Source: Candidatus Cloacimonas sp.
Lineage (GTDB): Bacteria > Cloacimonadota > Cloacimonadia > Cloacimonadales > Cloacimonadaceae
Assembly: GCA_035403355.1 (NCBI GenBank)
Contig: DAONFA010000021.1
Coordinates: forward strand, 23,044 to 41,745
DNA: 18,702 nucleotides
Direction of reading: 5' to 3'
Within the stretch, counting starts at the first letter, position 1. Each line of letters opens with the position of its first letter. Below are positions 13,763 to 18,702 of the stretch, piece by piece. Below the pieces are notes generated by a model. That model saw nothing but the letters and a program-made list of their open reading frames with translations, searched no databases and was not told the origin of the DNA. A program made the position numbers and the translations under genes.

Positions 13763-15988
13763 TTATGTTGTTTCCTCCGGTTTATTATCCTGATTTTCTA
13801 CATTCTCGTCCGGTTTATTATCCTGGTTTTCTACATTCTCGTCCGGTTTGGAGCCCATTTTTTCGCTATGCTCAAAGCGCAGTTCCAACGCCTTTTTATA
13901 TTTTTCCTGCACCAGCTCGCGTTCCTCTTCAATGCAATTTTCCAATATTAAACTAAATATTTCATCTGTGCCCAGGGTTTCCTTTTCCTGTAATTCCTTT
14001 GCCATAATTTCCATCAGGTTCCGGTGTCCTGTTAAGATGGAAATTGCTTGTGCGTAAGCGTTACTGATAATATCGCGAATCTCTCTATCTACTAATTGAG
14101 AGGTCTCGTCACTGAAGACATCACGAGATACCAGTTCTTTACCCAGAAAAATTTCTCCCTGTTCTTTGCCGATGGTCATAGGACCTATTTTATCACTCAT
14201 TCCCCAGGAGCAGACCATTTTTTTCGTAATATCGGTGCAGCGTTCCAAATCATTTCCCGCGCCGGTAGTAAATTCATTGAAGACAACCTCTTCCGCAGCT
14301 CTCCCTCCTAAAAGCGTAATCAGCATTTGCAGTAAATAGCTCTTGGAGTAATTGCTTTTATCCGTCATCAAATAATGCGTTGCGCCACCGGTAAATCCTC
14401 TGGGAATAATAGAAACCTTATGCACGGGTTCCACCTTTTCCAGAAAAACGGAAGTGAGCACATGGCCGATTTCGTGATAGGCAGTAAGCTGTTTATCTTC
14501 TTCAGGAATAACTCTGCTTTTCTTTTCCTTACCCAGAATTAGCTTATCCTTTGCTTCTTCAAAATCATCCATTTGGATTTGGCTTTTGTTTTTACTGGCT
14601 GCTATCAGGGCAGCTTCATTCACCAAATTTGCCAAATCGGCACCGCTAAAACCTGGTGTTCCCCTGGCAATTAATTCCAGGTGCACATCGTTTGCCAAAG
14701 GCACTTTATCACTATGCACTTTCAAAATTTCCGTTCGGCCTTTAATATCAGGCAAATCAACTGTTACTCTGCGGTCAAATCTTCCCGGTCGCAATAATGC
14801 CGGGTCCAGAATATCGGGACGGTTAGTTGCGGCTATAATAATAACAGCTTCATTGGGTTCAAAACCATCCATTTCCACCAAAAGCTGATTCAGAGTTTGT
14901 TCGCGCTCATCGTGTCCGCCTCCTAAACCACTGCCCCGATGTCTGCCAACAGCGTCAATTTCATCAATAAAAGTGATACAAGGGGCATTTTTTTTGGCTT
15001 GGTCAAAAAGGTCTCGCACTCTGGCTGCTCCTACACCTACAAACATTTCTACAAAGTCCGAACCGCTGATGGAAAAGAAAGGAACTCCCGCTTCGCCGGA
15101 AACCGCTTTAGCAAGCAAGGTTTTACCAGTTCCCGGTTGCCCTACCAGTAAAACACCGCGAGGTATTCTTCCGCCTAAGCGTTGAAACTTTTTCGGGTCT
15201 TTTAAAAATTCTACAATTTCCTGCAGCTCTTCTTTGGCTTCATCCACCCCGGCTACATCTTTAAAAGTAATTCCCGTTTTACTGGCTTCATATAAACGGG
15301 CTTTACTTTTACCGAAACTAAATGCCTTAGCGTTTTGAGCATTCATTCCGCGCATGAAAAATACCCAGAAAATAATCAGCAGTAAAAAAGGCAGCAGATA
15401 AGAAATAATTCCTGCCCAACGGGATGGTTTAGTAGCACTAACTTTAATTCCCAATGCCACCAGGGAGTCAACCAATTGCGGATTTTCAAAAGGAAGGGTA
15501 GTAGAGAATTTCTTATTGGCAACATCGGTGTAGAAAATATCCTTTTCAGCAAACTGCACCTGAGTAATCTGCCCATTAGCTACCCGCGCCATAAAATTGC
15601 TGTAACTTTCTTTAGTTACAGTGTTTCCACTGGAACTAAAGCTGTGAAATATAATCACAATCAGCAAAATCAGCATAATTATTAGAGGCAGAGAGAAAGG
15701 AGATTTTTTAACCGGGGCATTTTTCGGATTTTGGGGAGTTTGTAAATCCGATTTGGGTTTATCTTTATTATTGCTGTTCTTTCTTTTCAGCACAATCATT
15801 CTGATGATACTGATCAGCGTTATCAGGATCAATGCCAGGATAAACCAATTCATCAGGGTTGAAAATTGGGTAAAAGCATTTTCCGCTCCGGGAAGGGTTT
15901 CCTTTTGGGCATTAAGAGAATCAATGCTGATAGCGTTTAAAGTGCTGAACGCTATCAGGCACAAGGTAATAATTATATTTTTCGTCAT
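13763..15988 (-). CDS. ftsH: ATP-dependent zinc metalloprotease FtsH with N-terminal extension
   Basis: FtsH is a membrane-anchored AAA+ hexamer that degrades membrane and short-lived soluble proteins. Walker A GQPGTGKT (283-290), pore MFVG (315-318), Walker B (337-344), arginine-finger region (about 386-406), zinc motif HEIGH (505-509) and the third ligand Asp in GAGNDLERC are all visible. Canonical membrane segments are at about 97-116 and 191-212 around the periplasmic domain. Before these are some 90 extra residues: a signal-peptide-like segment (3-20) and another membrane segment (47-67), then a Lys/Asn/Pro-rich linker. The ATG overlaps the hpt stop as ATGA, which supports this long start. 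The C-terminus carries an 11-residue tandem duplication rich in Asp, Glu and Asn. Length is 741 residues, longer than usual. Confidence 0.97.
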   Translation of the reverse strand: MTKNIIITLCLIAFSTLNAISIDSLNAQKETLPGAENAFTQFSTLMNWFILALILITLISIIRMIVLKRKNSNNKDKPKSDLQTPQNPKNAPVKKSPFSLPLIIMLILLIVIIFHSFSSSGNTVTKESYSNFMARVANGQITQVQFAEKDIFYTDVANKKFSTTLPFENPQLVDSLVALGIKVSATKPSRWAGIISYLLPFLLLIIFWVFFMRGMNAQNAKAFSFGKSKARLYEASKTGITFKDVAGVDEAKEELQEIVEFLKDPKKFQRLGGRIPRGVLLVGQPGTGKTLLAKAVSGEAGVPFFSISGSDFVEMFVGVGAARVRDLFDQAKKNAPCITFIDEIDAVGRHRGSGLGGGHDEREQTLNQLLVEMDGFEPNEAVIIIAATNRPDILDPALLRPGRFDRRVTVDLPDIKGRTEILKVHSDKVPLANDVHLELIARGTPGFSGADLANLVNEAALIAASKNKSQIQMDDFEEAKDKLILGKEKKSRVIPEEDKQLTAYHEIGHVLTSVFLEKVEPVHKVSIIPRGFTGGATHYLMTDKSNYSKSYLLQMLITLLGGRAAEEVVFNEFTTGAGNDLERCTDITKKMVCSWGMSDKIGPMTIGKEQGEIFLGKELVSRDVFSDETSQLVDREIRDIISNAYAQAISILTGHRNLMEIMAKELQEKETLGTDEIFSLILENCIEEERELVQEKYKKALELRFEHSEKMGSKPDENVENQDNKPDENVENQDNKPEETT
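13777..13849. repeat. 33-bp in-frame tandem duplication in the ftsH 3' end
   Basis: Two 33-bp copies (13777-13809 and 13810-13842) differ at one base, and a 7-bp start of a third copy follows. They encode KPDENVENQDN twice, followed by KPEETT at the C-terminus of FtsH. The near identity shows a recent slippage or duplication event that kept the reading frame. Confidence 0.93.
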
Positions 15989-16530
15989 CTATAAAGCTCT
16001 TCTTTCAATATTCCTATAAAGGGCAGGTTACGATATTTTTCTGCATAATCCAATCCATAGCCCACCACAAATTCGTTTTTAATAGAAAATCCGATATAGT
16101 CAAAAGTAACATCTGTCTTATGTGCGTCGGGCTTATCCAAAAGAACGCAGGTCTTCAAACTTGCCGGTTTGTGCTGGCAAAGATAGTCCTTAATATATGC
16201 CAGCGAAAGACCTGTATCCACAATATCTTCTATTACTATCACATCTCTGCCCGAAATGTCAATATCTATATCCTTACGAATTTTTACAACTCCACTACTG
16301 CTGGTATTGCTACCGTAACTGGAAATTGCCAAAAAATCCACTTCTATCGGGATAGTGATACTGCGTGCCAAATCAGCCAAAAATATGAAACCGCCTTTAA
16401 GAATACCTATCAATACAGGTATGCTGCCTCTATAGCCATTGGAAATTTCCAGCCCTAATTCATGAATACGGGTTTGAATTTTGTATTCATCAAAAAGGAC
16501 GGCAGAAATATCACAATTCATCTTATTCAT
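15985..16530 (-). CDS. hpt: Hypoxanthine phosphoribosyltransferase
   Basis: The enzyme converts hypoxanthine (and usually guanine) plus PRPP to IMP/GMP in the cytoplasm. The 181-residue protein has the PRPP-binding loop VIVIEDIVDTGLSL (97-110), the pyrophosphate loop GILKGG (42-47), a flexible SYGSNTSSSG loop (71-80) and the C-terminal purine pocket KNEFVVGYGLDYAEKYRNLP with Phe-Val and Asp. Length and motifs are typical of bacterial HPRT. AGAGG lies 5 nt before the ATG at 16530, which overlaps the tilS stop in ATGAATAA; a second ATG at 16521 has no ribosome site. Its place between tilS and ftsH is a widely conserved order, also seen in Bacillus. Confidence 0.96.
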   Translation of the reverse strand: MNKMNCDISAVLFDEYKIQTRIHELGLEISNGYRGSIPVLIGILKGGFIFLADLARSITIPIEVDFLAISSYGSNTSSSGVVKIRKDIDIDISGRDVIVIEDIVDTGLSLAYIKDYLCQHKPASLKTCVLLDKPDAHKTDVTFDYIGFSIKNEFVVGYGLDYAEKYRNLPFIGILKEELYR

Positions 16531-17959
16531 TGTTTCCTCTTATCTTTTTATGGATTGCTTTGCGGGACTTGGATGAAATCGTATGGGCGGTTATTTGTAA
16601 ATAGCGGGTAGTGCTTTCATCATAGCGAACCCGGTTATCCAAACGCAATCCTGCAATCCAAAATAACTTTTCCCCATCATCAAAAACGGGTATTGAATCC
16701 CTCTCATATTTAGGGACTTTTTCGTCAATAAAAAACTCTTTCAGGCGTTTGAATTGAGTCATTCCGAAAGGTATAAATTTATCTCCCGGTTTACGAAAAC
16801 GAATATAAAAGGGACTTTTCACTTTATCGGCATCTATGATAACTTGTTCTTCTTCTCCAACCATTTTTTGCTCCTTGGGCAAAATTCGCAAGTATTTGAA
16901 AGTGAAACGGTAATTTCCATAAACTGCCAAAGTGCGGTCAGCATCAATCAGCAGCGGTTCTATATCCTGCGGTTCTTTTTCAGATTCTATTTGCACAATC
17001 AGTTCTTCATATTGTTTAATAACAGTTATTTTGTGCGGTAAGCAAAGAGTTTTACTGCCGTGAGCGTTTAAAACATTCTCAATTGCTTGATAATGAACAG
17101 CAAAAAAATCACTGTCACAAGCACAAACCTGTTGGAAAACATCGCGTAATAGATAGTATCTTTCAATTTTGTTAAGCTTTACCAGGGAGTTTTTATCCAG
17201 AACTATCTTACCTGGCTGCTGGTCTAAACACAAGCGTTTGAAATGAGTTTTATTCTTTTGTTTGAATATACTTTCTGCCTGGGCAAAATAATCAGCTAAT
17301 TGGGATAGATGTTTTTTCAACTCGGGGTTAAATTCTTTCTCCAAAAGGGGAATAAGTTCATTGCGTAAAAAATTGCGGCGGAATTTATTATTCCGATTGC
17401 TGGAATCTGTCCTCCAGGTAATTCCTGCTTTATTTAAAATATCTTCCAAATCTTTACGGCTGAAGCATAACAAAGGATGCACAATTTTACCGGAAACAGG
17501 TTTGATGCCTGCCATTCCGCTTATTCCTGAGCCCCTTAAAAGATTCAAAATAACTGTTTCTGCCTGGTCTTCTCTTTGATGGGCAAGCAGAATTTTATCC
17601 ATTTTATAACTCTCCAGCACTTTGTTAAAGGACTCCATCCGCTTTTTACGCGCCTGATTTTCCAGATTGCCTTTCTCGGGAATATTGATTCTGTGGATAA
17701 TGATGGGGATGTTTAGCTTTATACAGAGTTCTTTTACCGATTGTTCATCTTTATCGCTTTCTGCACCCCGAATCTGATGATTGATATGCACAGCCAGTAA
17801 AGTTAAATTTAAAGAGACCCTTAATCTGGAGAACAGATATAGCATAGCATTGGAATCTGCACCACCGGAACAACCAAGCAAAAGTTTTTCACCATTTTGG
17901 ATTAGCTTATTTTCAGTGATGTTCTTTTCCAGCCGTTTTAACGCTTCCGCAATTTCCAT
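16523..17959 (-). CDS. tilS: tRNA(Ile)-lysidine synthase TilS
   Basis: TilS uses ATP to attach lysine to C34 of the CAU-anticodon tRNA(Ile), changing its decoding from AUG to AUA and its charging from Met to Ile. The 478-residue protein has the PP-loop SGGADS (31-36), the VHINHQIRG segment, LAHQREDQAETVILNLLRG typical of TilS, and the conserved WRTDSSN and RRNFLRNELIPLL stretch. A C-terminal tRNA-binding domain follows (about 385-455, RFRKPGDKFIPFG and LKEFFIDEKVPKYERD). It is the first gene of the long operon. The ATG at 17959 is preceded by AAGGGAG about 11 nt upstream. The gene is essential where AUA codons are read this way. Confidence 0.95.
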   Translation of the reverse strand: MEIAEALKRLEKNITENKLIQNGEKLLLGCSGGADSNAMLYLFSRLRVSLNLTLLAVHINHQIRGAESDKDEQSVKELCIKLNIPIIIHRINIPEKGNLENQARKKRMESFNKVLESYKMDKILLAHQREDQAETVILNLLRGSGISGMAGIKPVSGKIVHPLLCFSRKDLEDILNKAGITWRTDSSNRNNKFRRNFLRNELIPLLEKEFNPELKKHLSQLADYFAQAESIFKQKNKTHFKRLCLDQQPGKIVLDKNSLVKLNKIERYYLLRDVFQQVCACDSDFFAVHYQAIENVLNAHGSKTLCLPHKITVIKQYEELIVQIESEKEPQDIEPLLIDADRTLAVYGNYRFTFKYLRILPKEQKMVGEEEQVIIDADKVKSPFYIRFRKPGDKFIPFGMTQFKRLKEFFIDEKVPKYERDSIPVFDDGEKLFWIAGLRLDNRVRYDESTTRYLQITAHTISSKSRKAIHKKIRGNNE

Positions 17960-17983
17960 CTATTATTTTTCTCCCTTTTAACA

Positions 17984-18012
17984 ATCATTTTTGAACTTGC
18001 TTTCAATGTCAA
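17984..18012 (-). promoter_or_regulatory. Promoter for the tilS-to-TPR operon
   Basis: On the minus strand a perfect TTGACA (18012-18007) is followed after 17 nt by AATGAT (17989-17984), which matches four of six consensus bases. Transcription would start near 17977, giving an unusually short leader of about 18 nt that still includes the GGGAG ribosome site. No other gap in the ten-gene operon exceeds 6 nt, so this is the only intergenic place for a main promoter; internal promoters inside genes are not excluded. Confidence 0.6.
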
Positions 18013-18092
18013 CTGCTTTTTTTTAAAAGAGAAAAGAGAAGAATGAAAAAGTGGAAAGCCCCAAAAAAAGGTTGAGAGGGTTGATAAACGGA

Positions 18093-18338
18093 GGGTTGAC
18101 CTCCTGGTCAACCCACCTCCTACGATTTTTTTCCGGAAGGTTGACCTCCTGGTCAACCCTCCTCTTACGATTTGTTTTCGTACCAATAAAATTGCGGTAA
18201 CGAAACACCAGTGTTACCACTAAACGACAAGATGTCGTTTTTCCGGAAGGAAACCAATGATAGCTTGGTTTCCGGAGGGTTGACTTCCTGGCCAACCCAC
18301 CTACAAAAACGACGAGGACATCTTTTTTCCGGAAAAAA
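18093..18338. repeat. Cluster of perfect short palindromes (GGTTGACC-TCCT-GGTCAACC family)
   Basis: Three copies of one hairpin occur. Copy 1 is GGGTTGACC/GGTCAACCC (18093-18114), copy 2 is GGTTGACC/GGTCAACC (18139-18158), and copy 3 is a diverged form (18277-18298); all have the loop TCCT. Copies 1 and 2 lie in a 45-bp direct repeat that also includes CCTCnTACGATTT. Between and after them are GGTAAC/GTTACC (18196-18218), AAACGACA/TGTCGTTT (18222-18240), GGAAACCAA/TTGGTTTCC (18249-18273) and a 16-bp palindrome TTTTTTCCGGAAAAAA (18323-18338). TTCCGGAA recurs at 18131, 18241 and 18327. The set resembles a REP/BIME-like intergenic mosaic. Confidence 0.85.
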
Positions 18339-18702
18339 AAGCCCCAAAGGGCGACACGAAAATAGCGATGGCGGCGTAAGCCCCTCGTAAACATCACGAT
18401 GCAAGCAGTGGAAGGTTTTGACTTACAATTTTCACCTGCCTTCAATGTAACCACACCCCACTATCTTTTTTCACATACAACCATATTGCAACCGGTTTCC
18501 AAACCGAAAAATTGTGAGTTAAAACAAGAATTCTGCGCACAGGCAACCGCATTACACCAACCCCTCAAATTCCACAATTGTGAAAAAATGTCCTTTTTCA
18601 CATTTTCAGAGTTGGGTAGGTATTGTTCAGAAATTGTTGTTCCGGGGTTGAATTTTTGTTTTAACTCTAAACCGAGCTTCAGCTTTGACAGTATCGGACA
18701 AA

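Larger units (their letters stand above)
17960..18702. other. Gene-poor right end with palindrome cluster
   Basis: I recognise no gene in this 743-bp stretch. It holds the tilS promoter, the palindrome cluster at 18093-18338 and further hairpins: CGGTTT/AAACCG (18493-18506), GTGAAAAA/TTTTTCAC (18580-18601) and the palindrome CACAATTGTG (18573-18582). On the minus strand a 143-codon frame (18023-18454) runs through the palindromes, so its protein is a by-product of repeats. Another frame is open from the right edge (18700) to a TAG at 18461, and a third from 18701 to a TGA at 18627. Either could be the end of an upstream gene cut by the window edge, but neither shows a known motif. Confidence 0.5.

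Noticed and set aside
17938..18186. 82-codon minus-strand frame overlapping the tilS start
   Set aside because: It crosses the tilS promoter and start codon and contains the same repeat-derived peptide; no independent support.
18023..18454. 143-codon minus-strand frame upstream of tilS
   Set aside because: The protein follows the palindromes and repeats (VDQEVN twice), shows no domain, and overlaps another open frame on the same strand; best seen as a by-product of repeats.

Overview
The window is a mostly single-strand stretch of a bacterial chromosome. Every convincing gene is on the minus strand, so transcription runs from high to low coordinates. AT-rich codon use, genes that abut or overlap by a few bases, an [FeFe]-hydrogenase maturation gene, a secreted Tricorn-type peptidase and long repeat-rich gaps fit an anaerobic, fermentative, Gram-negative-type bacterium. 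My best guess is a Cloacimonadota (Candidatus Cloacimonas-like) genome. That is a recognition-based inference and was not searched.

Layout, right to left. (1) 17960-18702 has no recognisable gene. It carries a dense cluster of palindromes around a GGTTGACC-TCCT-GGTCAACC hairpin, and a good promoter for the next operon. (2) 4547-17959 is one long unit of ten genes with no gap over 6 nt: tilS, hpt, ftsH, hslV, hslU, an MFS exporter, a YfiH/laccase-domain protein, a DUF342 (FapA-like) protein, a Tricorn-like periplasmic protease and a TPR protein. It joins tRNA decoding, purine salvage and three proteolytic systems (FtsH, HslUV, Tricorn). (3) 3712-4546 is non-coding. It holds a 33-bp pyrimidine-rich minisatellite, an AT-rich set of direct and inverted repeats, and a strong promoter for the next pair. 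(4) 1977-3648 is a two-gene hydrogenase operon: a TM1266-type small regulator overlapping hydG. (5) 1422-1976 is non-coding, with an 8-bp tandem array (CCYGTTMA, 16 copies) ending on the hydG stop codon, two hairpins, and the 5' leader of a transposase. (6) 102-1421 is an intact IS4-family DDE transposase. Its ribosome-binding site is sequestered in a 12-bp leader stem.

TilS-Hpt-FtsH is a widely conserved order. HslV-HslU follows directly, so cytoplasmic and membrane ATP-dependent proteolysis are co-transcribed, while Tricorn and the TPR protein extend the theme to the envelope. The most unusual points are the palindrome cluster at 18093-18338, the GTTAAC octamer array, the FtsH with extra N-terminal membrane segments and a freshly duplicated C-terminal tail, and the transposase leader hairpin. 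I found no CRISPR array, tRNA, rRNA or clearly new multi-gene system.
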